A stretch of 64,000 nucleotides of DNA from Streptomyces sp. V4I2 (GCF_030817655.1 NZ_JAUSZM010000003.1:7440001-7504000); one strand, 5' to 3'. Counted from the stretch's first letter, positions 52,312 to 61,439 are shown. Numbers and translations are program-made. Notes: generated from the sequence alone by a model not told the origin.

Positions 52312-52424
52312 CAGACTGCTCCTTGCCGTTGATGTTGAATATTCAACCATGCCAACAGGAGCGACCGTAGACCTATTCCGAGCGCGCAGCAACGTCTTCC
52401 GCGGAGTGTTTGCGTGAGACGGTC

Positions 52425-53001
52425 ATGAACCCCCGGCGCCGACCCTTCCGTCGCCCCTTCGCCATACCCGGACGCGGACGCGGGCCTACCCGCCGAGGCG
52501 TGCTGCTCACGGCCGCCTTGATGGCCGCGCCGCACCCGCCGCTGGCAGACCCTCTGGCTGGACCACGGCACCGACCCGGTGAACGCCTCGTACGTCTACG
52601 TCCTCCTGCCCGGAGCCACCCGCCGTACGGTGGCCGCCCGCGCCGCCGACCGGCACTGGCTGTCGGTCCTCGCCAACGACGGCACCTGCCAGGCCGTCCG
52701 CGTCCCCTCTCTCGGCCTCACGGCCGCCACCTTCTGGCAGGCCGGGACCGCGGGCGGACTGACCGCGTCCGCCGGCGCGAGCGTGCTGGTCCGGCGCCGC
52801 GGCCGCACCGCTACCCTCTGCGTGAGCGAACCGCCCCGCACCGGCGAGCCGCTGGAGATCACCTGGGACCACCCGGTCGGCGCGGTGATCCGCGCGGACG
52901 ACGCGGTCGAGGTGATCTCCGCAGACCGCCGACTGCGCCTTCGGGTCACCCCTGGGAGGGCATGTGCCACCCATCGATGTGAGGTGACTCTCACCGGATG
53001 A
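52425..53001 (+). pseudogene. Internally deleted polysaccharide lyase family 8 (hyaluronate/xanthan lyase) gene
   Basis: ATG 52425 opens a Tat-like signal (MNPRRRPFRRPF then PTRRGVLLTAALMA) in one frame. About 52535 another frame continues as RRWQTLWLDHGTDPVNASYV, YVLLPGATRRTVAARAAD, VPSLGLTAATFWQAG and the remaining C-terminal beta-domain of PL8 lyases. The catalytic alpha/alpha domain, several hundred residues, is absent. The head and tail are joined out of frame, so the gene is dead. Confidence 0.7.
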
Positions 53002-53152
53002 GTTTGTACGACCCCTACAAGCGCCGGGCCCTCTGAGCAGTCGGAACGGCTGCATGGCGGCGAGGTTCTGTTCAGGGGTACCAGGAAAACGGTCCGGAGA
53101 CTGTACGGAGTCGACGGCGAGCTTTTCTTGGTGGGCTTCGTAAGGTCGCTAC

Positions 53153-54772
53153 ATGACCGTTTTGGAAGAGGCGCCGGGTGAGTCGACGGACGAGTCGACG
53201 AGTGAACCGACGGGTGAGCCGACGGACGCGCGCGGGCGGGTCGCCGAGCTGCACGAGATTCGTGCGCAGGCGCTGGCCGGCCCCAGCGAGAAGGCGACCG
53301 AGGCGCAGCACGCCAAGGGCAAGCTGACCGCGCGGGAGCGCATCGAGCTGCTCCTTGACCCCGGTACCTTCCGGGAGGTCGAGCAGCTGCGGCGGCACCG
53401 GGCGACCGGCTTCGGCCTGGAGGCCAAGAAGCCGTACACGGACGGCGTGATCACCGGCTGGGGCACGGTGGAGGGCCGTACGGTCTTCGTCTACGCCCAC
53501 GACTTCCGCATCTTCGGCGGCGCGCTGGGCGAGGCCCACGCCACGAAGATCCACAAGATCATGGACATGGCCATCGCGGCCGGGGCGCCGCTGGTGTCCC
53601 TGAACGACGGCGCGGGCGCCCGTATCCAGGAAGGCGTCTCGGCCCTCGCGGGCTACGGCGGCATCTTCCAGCGCAACACCAAGGCCTCCGGGGTCATCCC
53701 GCAGATCTCCGTGATGCTCGGCCCGTGCGCGGGCGGCGCGGCCTACAGCCCCGCCCTCACCGACTTCGTGTTCATGGTCCGCGAGACCTCGCAGATGTTC
53801 ATCACCGGCCCGGACGTCGTCAAGGCGGTCACCGGCGAGGAGATCACCCAGAACGGCCTCGGCGGCGCGGACGTGCACGCCGAGACGTCCGGTGTGGCGC
53901 ACTTCGCCTACGACGACGAGGAGACGTGCCTCGCCGAGGTGCGCTACCTGCTGTCGATGCTCCCGCAGAACAACCGCGAGAACCCGCCCCGGGTGGAGCC
54001 GAGCGACGAGGCCGAGCGCCGCGGCGAGGTCCTGCTCGACCTGGTCCCGGCCGACGGCAACCGGCCGTACGACATGACCAAGGTCATCGAGGAGATCGTC
54101 GACGACGGCGACTACCTGGAGGTCCACGAGCGCTGGGCTCGCAACATCATCTGCGCGCTGGCCCGTCTCGACGGCCAGGTGGTGGGCATCGTCGCCAACC
54201 AACCGCAGTCCCTGGCCGGGGTCCTGGACATCGAGGCGTCGGAAAAAGCTGCACGATTTGTCCAGATGTGCGACGCTTTTAACATCCCGATCATCACTTT
54301 CCTGGACGTCCCCGGGTTCCTCCCGGGCGTCGACCAGGAGCACGGCGGGATCATCCGGCACGGAGCGAAGCTGCTCTACGCCTACTGCAACGCGACCGTG
54401 CCGAGGATCTCCCTGATCCTGCGCAAGGCCTACGGAGGTGCGTACATCGTCATGGACAGCCAGTCCATCGGTGCGGACCTCACGTACGCCTGGCCGACGA
54501 ACGAGATCGCCGTGATGGGTGCGGAGGGTGCGGCCAACGTCATCTTCCGCCGCCAGATCGCCGAGGCCGAGGACCCCGAGGCCATGCGGGCCCGCATGGT
54601 CAAGGAGTACAAGTCCGAGCTGATGCACCCCTACTACGCGGCCGAGCGCGGCCTGGTGGACGACGTCATCGACCCGGCGGAAACCCGCGAGGTTCTGATC
54701 AAGTCCCTGGCGATGCTGCACACCAAGCACGCCGACCTGCCCTCCCGCAAGCACGGCAACCCCCCGCAGTAA
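53153..54772 (+). CDS. accB: Acyl-CoA carboxylase beta subunit (carboxyltransferase)
   Basis: A 539-residue carboxyltransferase that transfers carboxyl from carboxybiotin to acetyl-, propionyl- or butyryl-CoA. The motifs are KGKLTARERIELLLDPGTF, FVYAHDFRIFGGALGEAHATKI, the oxyanion loop SLNDGAGARIQEGVSALAGYGGIF, MLGPCAGGAAYSPALTDF and RKAYGGAYIVMDSQSIGADLTYAWPTNEIAVMG. The N-terminal about 25 residues carry Thr/Ser/Glu repeats. accE follows 57 nt downstream, the AccB rather than PccB context, and AccB uses AccE for activity. The alpha subunit lies outside the window. Confidence 0.94.
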   Translation: MTVLEEAPGESTDESTSEPTGEPTDARGRVAELHEIRAQALAGPSEKATEAQHAKGKLTARERIELLLDPGTFREVEQLRRHRATGFGLEAKKPYTDGVITGWGTVEGRTVFVYAHDFRIFGGALGEAHATKIHKIMDMAIAAGAPLVSLNDGAGARIQEGVSALAGYGGIFQRNTKASGVIPQISVMLGPCAGGAAYSPALTDFVFMVRETSQMFITGPDVVKAVTGEEITQNGLGGADVHAETSGVAHFAYDDEETCLAEVRYLLSMLPQNNRENPPRVEPSDEAERRGEVLLDLVPADGNRPYDMTKVIEEIVDDGDYLEVHERWARNIICALARLDGQVVGIVANQPQSLAGVLDIEASEKAARFVQMCDAFNIPIITFLDVPGFLPGVDQEHGGIIRHGAKLLYAYCNATVPRISLILRKAYGGAYIVMDSQSIGADLTYAWPTNEIAVMGAEGAANVIFRRQIAEAEDPEAMRARMVKEYKSELMHPYYAAERGLVDDVIDPAETREVLIKSLAMLHTKHADLPSRKHGNPPQ

Positions 54773-54829
54773 CCCCGCGGATCCTCTGCGGTACCCCCGC
54801 GGAAACCTCTCTCACGGAGACTGACGCCC

Positions 54830-55021
54830 ATGAGCACCCCTGACATTCGTGTCGAGAAGGGCCACGCCGAGCCCGAGGAAGTCGCCGCCATCACGGCCAT
54901 CCTCCTGGCCCGCGCGGCGGCCGCCCCTGCTGACGCCCCGACCCACCGCAGCCGCCCGAAGGCAGGCTGGCGCCGCCTGGAGCGCGAGGGCGGCTTCCGC
55001 GCCCCGCACAGCTGGCGCTGA
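54830..55021 (+). CDS. accE: Acyl-CoA carboxylase epsilon subunit
   Basis: A 63-residue protein with the epsilon pattern: RVEKGHAEPEEVAAITAILLAR in the N-terminal half and SRPKAGWRRLEREGGFRAPHSW at the end. It binds AccB and raises the activity of the complex. The ATG follows a GGAGA site. It forms an operon with accB and ends at a very strong terminator. Confidence 0.93.
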   Translation: MSTPDIRVEKGHAEPEEVAAITAILLARAAAAPADAPTHRSRPKAGWRRLEREGGFRAPHSWR

Positions 55022-55036
55022 GCCGGCGGCAGTACA

Positions 55037-55074
55037 ACGAGAAGGGCCCCTCTTGCAAGAGGGGCCCTTCTCGT
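55037..55074. terminator. Perfect palindromic terminator after accE
   Basis: An 18-bp perfect stem (55037-55054 with 55057-55074) with a 2-nt loop lies 16 nt after the accE stop. It works equally on both strands. Confidence 0.9.
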
Positions 55075-55184
55075 GCGCCCCCAAGGGGCGCGGGGCTGTA
55101 TCACAATGCGGCTCCGCCGCGTGGGCGCGACAAGCCACCGGCTGCCCGCAGACGGCTCACGACCGTCAGAGGCAGCCCGGTGGC
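55075..55184. repeat. Dispersed Streptomyces-type intergenic repeat ending in the cvn2 operon terminator
   Basis: The stretch aaggggcgcggggctgta ... ggctccgccgcgtgggcg ... gacaagcca matches from memory a sequence seen in many Streptomyces intergenic regions. Its end forms a hairpin, GCCACCGGCTGCC (55134-55146) with GGCAGCCCGGTGGC (55171-55184, one bulge), with an inner GACGG/CCGTC stem. It lies 11 nt beyond the cvnD2 stop and would terminate the minus-strand operon. Confidence 0.55.
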
Positions 55185-55195
55185 CGCACGTCGAA

Positions 55196-55777
55196 TTACC
55201 GCAACCGTGCCATGAGCGCATGCTCCACGAGCGTGATGAGCGCCGACTTCGCATCGGCCCGATGCCGAGCATCCGTCGTGATGATCGGGGTGTCGGGGCC
55301 GATCTGGAGCGCCTCGCGCACCTCGTCCGGGTTGTACGGCTGGTTCCCGTCAAACCCGTTCAGGGCGATCACAAAAGGAAGCCCCGAGTTCTCGAAGTAG
55401 TCGACCGCGGGGAAGCAGTCGGCAAGGCGCCTGGTGTCAACCAGGACGATCGCGCCGATGGCGCCGCGCACCAGGTCGTCCCACATGAACCAGAAGCGGT
55501 CCTGGCCGGGCGTGCCGAAGAGGTACAGGATCAGGTCCTGGTCCAGCGTGATGCGGCCGAAGTCCATGGCGACCGTGGTGGTGGTCTTGTCTCCGGTGTG
55601 GGTGAGGTCGTCGATGCCCGCCGAAGCAGACGTCATCACGGCCTCGGTGCGCAGCGGGTTGATCTCCGAGACGGCGCCGACGAACGTGGTCTTGCCCACG
55701 CCGAAGCCGCCAGCCACCACGATCTTCGCGGACGTGGTGGAGCGGGAAGGCCCTCCGCTAGAGCTTGCGAAGTCCAC
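55196..55777 (-). CDS. cvnD2: Conservon GTPase CvnD (first copy)
   Basis: A 193-residue Ras/Arf-like small GTPase with P-loop GGFGVGKTT (about 24-32), switch II region DLILYLFGTPGQDRFWFMWDD and LVDTRRL, and a divergent base-recognition loop (ALNGFDG in place of NKxD). It acts with CvnA-C at the membrane. The GTG start overlaps the in-frame cvnC stop by 20 nt, implying coupling that a frameshift in cvnC would disturb. Copy numbering follows the S. coelicolor order from memory. Confidence 0.92.
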   Translation of the reverse strand: MDFASSSGGPSRSTTSAKIVVAGGFGVGKTTFVGAVSEINPLRTEAVMTSASAGIDDLTHTGDKTTTTVAMDFGRITLDQDLILYLFGTPGQDRFWFMWDDLVRGAIGAIVLVDTRRLADCFPAVDYFENSGLPFVIALNGFDGNQPYNPDEVREALQIGPDTPIITTDARHRADAKSALITLVEHALMARLR

Positions 55778-56370
55778 TGAGCACCCTTTCGAGCAGTGTC
55801 ACGTCTGGCTGGCCGCCGGCGTTCTCGTCGCCGCCGGGCTGATGGATGGCGACCAGGCCCGCCTCCGCCAAGTCGGCGACGAGGATCCTGGCCACGCCGA
55901 GAGGGATCGTCAGGAGGGCCGAGATCTCGGCCACCGACTTGATCTCACGGCAGAGGTTGCAGATCCGCTGATGCTCGGGCAGCTGGCCCCTGCATCTGGT
56001 GCGGCTGCGCGGTGGTGTGCACCAGTGCCTCGATGGCGAGCTGGTAGCGCGGGCGGGTCCGGCCGCCGGTCATGGCGTACGGACGCACCAACGGGTTGTT
56101 CGCCGCCCCGGCGGGCGACGGCTCAGGGGTGCGTCGATGCGGCTGCACGGGCTGGATACGCGGCGCCTGCGGCTGGTCGTACGGCGACGGCCCGGGACCC
56201 TGGGGGCCCTGGGGGCCCTGGGGGCCCTGGGGCGCGTACGGCTGCTGGCGCCGCTGGCTCGGGGCGGAGGGGAAGTTGTAACGGTTGGGGTTCTGGGAAC
56301 CGTCGCCCGGGCCCTGGGCAGGGCCGTACGACCAGTTGCCCGAAGGTGAACCGCCTGGGGGTGTTGCCAC
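55758..56370 (-). pseudogene. cvnC2: Conservon DUF742 protein CvnC (first copy), frameshifted
   Basis: GTG 56370 (GGAGGAGG site) opens an N-terminal Pro/Gln/Gly-rich region, then PLVRPYAMTGGRTRPRYQLAIEALV as in DUF742 proteins. At 55985-55986 one extra G (plus strand ctGGcccc) throws the frame, giving a stop at 55945. Dropping that base restores LPEHQRICNLCREIKSV, then LLTIPLGVARILVADLAEAG and LLERVLSGLRKL to a stop at 55758, just as in the second copy. It is either a real frameshift that removes the winged-helix domain or a sequencing error. Confidence 0.8.
56198..56232. repeat. 9-nt tandem repeat in cvnC2
   Basis: Four copies of ccctggggg encode a Gly-Pro-Gln collagen-like stretch in the disordered N-terminal part of CvnC on the minus strand. 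Confidence 0.85.
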
Positions 56371-56466
56371 TTTCTCTCCTCCTCCGACCGTGCCGGGCAC
56401 CCATCACTGTGGAGCCGCGTCCCGAAACCTTATGGCCTCGGGACGTCAAAACGCACCGTGTGTCTG

Positions 56467-56889
56467 TTAGTTGAGAAGGCTCCCTTGGAGCTCCGCACGC
56501 AGATCGGGTGTCAGGACCGTACCGGCACGGTCCACCAGAAGCGCCATCTCGTACCCAATGAGGCCGATGTCCGCCTCCGGGTGTGCGAGAACCGCGAGCG
56601 ACGAACCGTCGGAAACGGACATGATGAAGAGGAATCCCCGCTCCATCTCCACAACCGTCTGGTTCACGCTGCCGCCCTCGAAGATACGGGAGGCGCCTGC
56701 CGTCAGAGACGTCAGGCCGGAGGCGACGGCCGCGAGCTGGTCGGCACGGTCGCGCGGAAAGCCTTCGGACATCGCCAGAAGGAGTCCGTCGGCGGAGACC
56801 ACCACCGTGTGGGACACCCCCGGGGTGTTGTCCACGAAGTTGGTGATCAACCAGTTCAGGTTCTGCGCCGCCTGGCTCATCGGGCTCAC
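56467..56889 (-). CDS. cvnB2: Conservon roadblock/LC7 protein CvnB (first copy)
   Basis: A 140-residue roadblock/LC7 domain protein (NLNWLITNFVDNTPGVSHTVVVSADGLLLAMSEG, SLTAGASRIFEGGSVNQTVVEMERGFLFIM), related to MglB-type regulators of small GTPases. It probably acts on CvnD. GTG 56889 (VSPMSQ) has an AGGAG site, and its first bases abut the cvnA stop. It is nearly identical to the second copy. Confidence 0.93.
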   Translation of the reverse strand: MSPMSQAAQNLNWLITNFVDNTPGVSHTVVVSADGLLLAMSEGFPRDRADQLAAVASGLTSLTAGASRIFEGGSVNQTVVEMERGFLFIMSVSDGSSLAVLAHPEADIGLIGYEMALLVDRAGTVLTPDLRAELQGSLLN

Positions 56890-56890
56890 A

Positions 56891-59800
56891 CTAACGCTCC
56901 TGGTTGTAGGTGCTGTCAGAACCGAAGCCCTGACCGTTCGTTTCGCTTCCCGCGCTGCGGCCCCGCTCGACACCGCGGCGCAGGTTGCTCAACCTGCCCC
57001 GGACGTCCTCGGGCGCGCGGGAGACCTGTGGGCCCCCCTGGGGGGTGGATTCGGCGGCTCCCTCGACCAGGTTGGCCTTGGGCACCCGCCGCGGCAGACC
57101 GGAGGAGGTGACCCCGCCCGCCTTGGGCTTGCGGAGCGCTGAGGCCTGCTGCCAGCGGTCGTCGTTCGCCGAACGCCAGTCGCCCTTGCTCTCCGCGGGG
57201 GCCGACGGCTCCGGGCTCACGTGCCGCGCGGCGCCCGAGCCGTTCGCACCGCTCGGGGTGGATCCGCGGCGCGGGAGGCCGGCGTCGGTCAGGTCGTGAC
57301 TGGCGGAGGAGGTCGGTCCCGGTCGGTCGAAGCCTACGCGGTCCCGCTCACTCACGTCAGCGGCCTGCACGGATTCCGCTTGCGGAGCGTACTGGTCCGG
57401 GTAGCCGTTGCGGTAGGTGTCCTGCTGCGGCCAGTCGTCCTGGTAGGACTGCTCCCCGAATCCCGAGAAGGTCTCGGGAGCGGCGGCACTGGGCTGCGCC
57501 TGCTCCTCACGGACCGGCTCCGGATACGTCGGCTCGGGGTAGCCGCCGTTGGACGAGAAGGCGTCGTTTTGCGGCAGGCCGCCGTTCGGCGCGTAGTACC
57601 CCTCGTCGTACGTCGGCCGCTGCGGGTCCTCGTAGGCCGTCTGCTGCTGCTCTTCGTACGTCGGCTGCTGCGGGTCCTCGTACGCCGCCTGGTGGTTGTA
57701 CGACGCCTGCTGCTGCTCCTGGTAGCCGCCCTGGCCGTCGAAGCCCTCGGCGTAGCCGGGGGAGTCGGGGGACTGCTGGTCGGGGCTCGGGCCCTCCAGG
57801 GCCGCGCGGCGCTCCTCCCGCATCAGCGAGCGGCCCACCGGGTCCAGCTCGCGGATGTCGTCCGGGACCTGGGTGTAGCGGCTGTCGTCGAAGCCGAGCT
57901 CCGCGGCCGTGCGCATCGGCAGGCCGTTGTTGAAGTTCTCGCCCTGGAAGTTCGGCTGCTCCGGGATGATCTGCGAGACGGTGAACTCGTCGCGCTGGTG
58001 CTCGCCGCCGCCACCGCCGTGCGTGATCGCGTCGGGAAGCATGACCAGCGAGGTGGTGCCGGCCTGCTCGCCGGAGGGGCGCAGCTGGACGCGGATGCCG
58101 TGCCGGTCGGACAGCCGGCCGACCACGAACAGGCCCATGCGCTGGGAGATCGCGGCGTCCACGGTCGGCGGGTTGGCCAGCTTGTGGTTGATGTCCGCGA
58201 AGTCCTCGGCGGTGAGGCCGATGCCCTTGTCGTGGATCTCGATCATGATGCGGCCGTCGGGGAGACGGGTCGCGGTGACGCGGACCTTGGTCTGCGGGGA
58301 GGAGAACGTGGTGGCGTTCTCCAGGAGCTCGGCGAGCAGGTGCACGAGGTCGGTGACCGCGCGGCCGTGGATCTCGGCCTCCGGGACGCCCGACAGCTCG
58401 ATGCGCTCGTACTGCTCCACCTCGGAGGAGGCCGCGCGCAGCACGTCGACCAGCGGAACCGGCTGGTCCCAGCGGCGGCCCGGCTCCTCGCCGGCGAGGA
58501 CCAGGAGGTTCTCGCCGTTGCGGCGCATACGGGTGGCCAGGTGGTCCAGCTTGAAGAGGTTCTCCAGCTGGTCCGGGTCGGCCTCGTTGTTCTCCAGGTC
58601 CGTGATCAGGGTCAGCTGGCCCTCGATCAGCGACTGGTTGCGGCGCGACAGGTTGGTGAAGATCGCGTTGATGTTGCCCCGCAGCAGGGCCTGCTCGGCG
58701 GCGAGCCGGACGGCCTCGCGGTGTACCTGGTCGAAGGCGCGGGCGACTTCGCCGATCTCGTCCCTGGTGTTGATCGGGATGGGCTGCACGCGCGTGTCCA
58801 CGCGGCCCGGGTCGGTGCGCGACAGCTGGTCGACCAGCATCGGAAGGCGCTGCTCGGCGATACCGAAGGCGGCGTTGCGCAGCTGGCGCATCGCGCGGCT
58901 CATCTGGCGGGCCATCGCGGCGGCCAGGATGAAGGCGAGGAGCAGGGCGATCACGACGGCGCCACCGGTGATGAAGGCGTTGCGCCGGGAGTCGTCGGCG
59001 ATGGTGGAGGCCTCGCTCACCGCCTTGTCGGCCAGGTCCGACTCGATCTGCTGGTAGGCGTTGTACTTGAGGGTGTTGACCGCCCACCAGTTGTCGGCGG
59101 TGATGCCCTTCTCGGCGAGCGCCTGGCGTTCGCTGGTGTCCGTGGACGTGAGAGTCCCGATGCCCCGGACCATGTCGACCGGATTGGACGGCGGGGGCAC
59201 GTAGTCGGGGTTCTTGGCCGCGGCCTCCTTGGCCATCGCCGCGCCGTCCGCCCTGATCTGCTTCTCGGCGTCGGTGAGCTTCTGCGCGTCCGCCTCGGTG
59301 CCGCCGCCGGTGTACTCCTCGATGGCGATGCCTTCCAGGTACGCGTACGAGGAGAGGGCGACGCGCTGGGTGGCGAGGTCGGTGGGCTTGGGGCCCGGGC
59401 TGACCAGCAGATGCATGCCGATGGAGCGCTGCAGCGACAGGGCCGCCTTGGTGAGCTCGATGGCGTAGACGGTCCGGCCGTAGCTCGTGATGTTGCCGGT
59501 GCCCAGACCGAGCTCGTTGGCGAACTCCGTCAGCGGGTGCGCGACCTCGACGTAGCCCTCTTCGGTCTGCACGCCGGTGCGCTTGGTGGTGTACGCGGTC
59601 GTGCGCAGCCCCTCGAGCTTGGGCTCCGCCTCGCGGAACAGCTGCAGGCGGCGCAGCAGGCCGGCCTTCTGCGGCATGTTCTGGGCCGCCTCGTCGAAGG
59701 CGTCGGCGGCCTGGTCCGTCTTCTTGCGGGCGGCGGTGACGACGGCCTTGTCCTTGCCCAGCAGAATCGGGGCGGCCGTGCTGTCCCGCTCGATGTAGAG

Positions 59801-60109
59801 GGCGTCGGCGTAGTTGAGGGACGCCCGCACCAGACGCGCGGTGTTCTCCGCGTCCTCGGCCTCCTGCCAGGTGTCGATCGAGCTCTTCACCTGTATGCCG
59901 CCCATGACGAGGCCGACGACCACGGGTATGAGCAGGATCGCGTTCAGCCTGGTCGGCACGCGCCAGTTGCGCGGGGAGAAACGGCCGCCGCTCGCCGGTG
60001 GCGCGGCCGCCTGCTCCGAACCGGGCACAGGGGCGGGCGCCGCTCCGCGCGGCGGCGGGGTGAAGTTGCCCCGGGCCGACGGCTCGGGACCGTTCTTGCT
60101 TCGCCTCAC
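56891..60109 (-). CDS. cvnA2: Conservon sensor histidine-kinase-like protein CvnA (first copy)
   Basis: A 1072-residue membrane protein. A disordered N-terminus (1-50) leads to TM1 (about 55-72), a large extracellular nitrate-sensor-like helical domain, TM2 (about 380-405) and a HAMP-like region. The ATPase domain has N box HLLAELLENATTFSSPQ, G1 IEIHDKGIGL and G2 QRMGLFVVGRL. A long disordered Gln/Tyr/Pro-rich C-terminus follows, with repeats and a final ITXLRRGVERG-type conserved end (RLSNLRRGVERG). There is no obvious phospho-accepting His in a DHp domain, typical of Cvn kinases. GTG 60109 follows GGAAGG. It is the first gene of the operon. Confidence 0.93.
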   Translation of the reverse strand: MRRSKNGPEPSARGNFTPPPRGAAPAPVPGSEQAAAPPASGGRFSPRNWRVPTRLNAILLIPVVVGLVMGGIQVKSSIDTWQEAEDAENTARLVRASLNYADALYIERDSTAAPILLGKDKAVVTAARKKTDQAADAFDEAAQNMPQKAGLLRRLQLFREAEPKLEGLRTTAYTTKRTGVQTEEGYVEVAHPLTEFANELGLGTGNITSYGRTVYAIELTKAALSLQRSIGMHLLVSPGPKPTDLATQRVALSSYAYLEGIAIEEYTGGGTEADAQKLTDAEKQIRADGAAMAKEAAAKNPDYVPPPSNPVDMVRGIGTLTSTDTSERQALAEKGITADNWWAVNTLKYNAYQQIESDLADKAVSEASTIADDSRRNAFITGGAVVIALLLAFILAAAMARQMSRAMRQLRNAAFGIAEQRLPMLVDQLSRTDPGRVDTRVQPIPINTRDEIGEVARAFDQVHREAVRLAAEQALLRGNINAIFTNLSRRNQSLIEGQLTLITDLENNEADPDQLENLFKLDHLATRMRRNGENLLVLAGEEPGRRWDQPVPLVDVLRAASSEVEQYERIELSGVPEAEIHGRAVTDLVHLLAELLENATTFSSPQTKVRVTATRLPDGRIMIEIHDKGIGLTAEDFADINHKLANPPTVDAAISQRMGLFVVGRLSDRHGIRVQLRPSGEQAGTTSLVMLPDAITHGGGGGEHQRDEFTVSQIIPEQPNFQGENFNNGLPMRTAAELGFDDSRYTQVPDDIRELDPVGRSLMREERRAALEGPSPDQQSPDSPGYAEGFDGQGGYQEQQQASYNHQAAYEDPQQPTYEEQQQTAYEDPQRPTYDEGYYAPNGGLPQNDAFSSNGGYPEPTYPEPVREEQAQPSAAAPETFSGFGEQSYQDDWPQQDTYRNGYPDQYAPQAESVQAADVSERDRVGFDRPGPTSSASHDLTDAGLPRRGSTPSGANGSGAARHVSPEPSAPAESKGDWRSANDDRWQQASALRKPKAGGVTSSGLPRRVPKANLVEGAAESTPQGGPQVSRAPEDVRGRLSNLRRGVERGRSAGSETNGQGFGSDSTYNQER
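57606..57735. repeat. Degenerate repeats encoding the CvnA2 Tyr/Gln-rich tail
   Basis: On the plus strand tcgtacgtcggc(c/t)gctgcgg and the following gtcctcgta(g/c)gc block recur about 54 nt apart. They encode AYEDPQQPTYEEQQQT-like units in the disordered tail of CvnA on the minus strand. Confidence 0.7.
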
Positions 60110-60487
60110 TCGACCAACAACCTTCCGGCGGTCGGCACCTTACGTTGTGCCGCAGTGTCTCAGAGCCCGGTGCGCCATCGACTGGGGACTACGTCTTTGA
60201 CTATTGGGCAGTTCAGGCATTCCAGCACGTCGGCCTACACAGTTCCAAACAGTGCAGGCTGGGGATTCGAAGTGATGTAAGCCCCAGATAAAACGGTCAT
60301 AAAGAGCGAGCCCCGTCAAAAGACGGGGCCTTTGTGCGCGCAGCGACACCGCTTGACCGCGACGAGTGGCCGTACCACCCGATTCCTCTGCCGAAACGTT
60401 ATGAACACCGGGGCCGACCGTGTCAAAAGACACAGCCGGCTCCGGAGCGTCTACGACAACTTCCGTACGGGATCGCAGATTTGAGTG
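60110..60487 (-). promoter_or_regulatory. Intergenic region between the two conservons
   Basis: There is no gene. On the minus strand it holds the 3' end and terminator of the upstream conservon (60310-60329) and, from about 60250 to 60110, the promoter/leader of cvnA2. This part is AT-richer, but I could not pick out convincing -35/-10 boxes. Confidence 0.5.
60310..60329. terminator. Terminator of the second conservon operon
   Basis: GCCCCGTC (60310-60317) and GACGGGGC (60322-60329) form a perfect 8-bp stem around aaaa. On the minus strand the loop is tttt and a short T-rich stretch follows. Confidence 0.8.
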
Positions 60488-61063
60488 CTACCTCAGCCGT
60501 GCCATCAGAGCGTGCTCCACCAGCGTGATCAGCGCACTCTTCGCATCGGAGCGGTGGCGGGCGTCCGTCGTGATGATCGGGGTGTCCGGACCGATCTGCA
60601 GCGCCTCGCGGACCTCCTCGGGAGCGTACGGCTGGTGCCCCTCGAAGCCGTTGAGCGCGACGACGAACGGCAGGCCGCTGTTCTCGAAGTAGTCGACCGC
60701 GGGGAAGCAGTCGGCGAGGCGGCGGGTGTCCACCAGCACGATCGCGCCGATGGCGCCGCGCACCAGGTCGTCCCACATGAACCAGAAGCGGTCCTGGCCC
60801 GGGGTACCGAAGAGGTACAGGATCAGGTCCTGGTCCAGCGTGATGCGGCCGAAGTCCATGGCGACCGTGGTGGTCGTCTTGCCTCCGGTGTGGGTGAGGT
60901 CGTCGATGCCCGCGCTCGCGGACGTCATCACGGCCTCCGTGCGCAGCGGGTTGATCTCGGAGACGGCGCCCACGAACGTGGTCTTGCCCACGCCGAAGCC
61001 ACCGGCCACCACGATCTTCGCGGAGGTGGTCGCCCGGCCTCCGTCAGAGCTTGCGAAGTCCAC
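60488..61063 (-). CDS. cvnD1: Conservon GTPase CvnD (second copy)
   Basis: A 191-residue small GTPase nearly identical to the first copy over its whole length (GGFGVGKTT, FGTPGQDRFWFMWDD, LVDTRRLADCFPAVDYFEN). The main differences are in the N-terminal ten residues and a few surface positions. The start overlaps the cvnC stop by 20 nt. It is the last gene of its operon. Confidence 0.94.
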   Translation of the reverse strand: MDFASSDGGRATTSAKIVVAGGFGVGKTTFVGAVSEINPLRTEAVMTSASAGIDDLTHTGGKTTTTVAMDFGRITLDQDLILYLFGTPGQDRFWFMWDDLVRGAIGAIVLVDTRRLADCFPAVDYFENSGLPFVVALNGFEGHQPYAPEEVREALQIGPDTPIITTDARHRSDAKSALITLVEHALMARLR

Positions 61064-61439
61064 TGAGCACCCTTTCGAGCAGTGTCACGTCCGGAGCGCC
61101 GGTGCTCTCGTCGCCGCCGGGCTGGTGAATGGCGACGAGTCCGGCCTCCGCGAGGTCCGCGACGAGGATGCGGGCCACGCCCAGGGGCATGGCAAGAAGC
61201 GCCGAGACCTCGGCGACCGACTTCACCTCACGGCACAGGTGACAGATCCGCTGGTGCTCCGGGAGCAGTCCCATGAGCGCCGCCGGGTCGGCCGTGGTGC
61301 TGATCAGGGCCTCGATGGCGAGCTGGTAGCGCGGCCGGGTCCGGCCGCCGGTCATCGCGTACGGACGTACCAGCGGCTGGTCGCCCTCATCCTCGTACGG
61401 CTCCGCGTACGGATCATGAGAGGCGGTGGGCGGGGTCAT
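61044..61439 (-). CDS. cvnC1: Conservon DUF742 protein CvnC (second copy)
   Basis: A 131-residue intact DUF742 protein with PLVRPYAMTGGRTRPRYQLAIEALIST, LLPEHQRICHLCREVKSVAE and the winged-helix-like SALLAMPLGVARILVADLAEAGLVAIHQPGG. It lacks the long Pro/Gln-rich N-terminus of the first copy and is the template that reveals the frameshift there. ATG 61439 is followed by an acidic short N-terminus. Confidence 0.94.
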   Translation of the reverse strand: MTPPTASHDPYAEPYEDEGDQPLVRPYAMTGGRTRPRYQLAIEALISTTADPAALMGLLPEHQRICHLCREVKSVAEVSALLAMPLGVARILVADLAEAGLVAIHQPGGDESTGAPDVTLLERVLSGLRKL

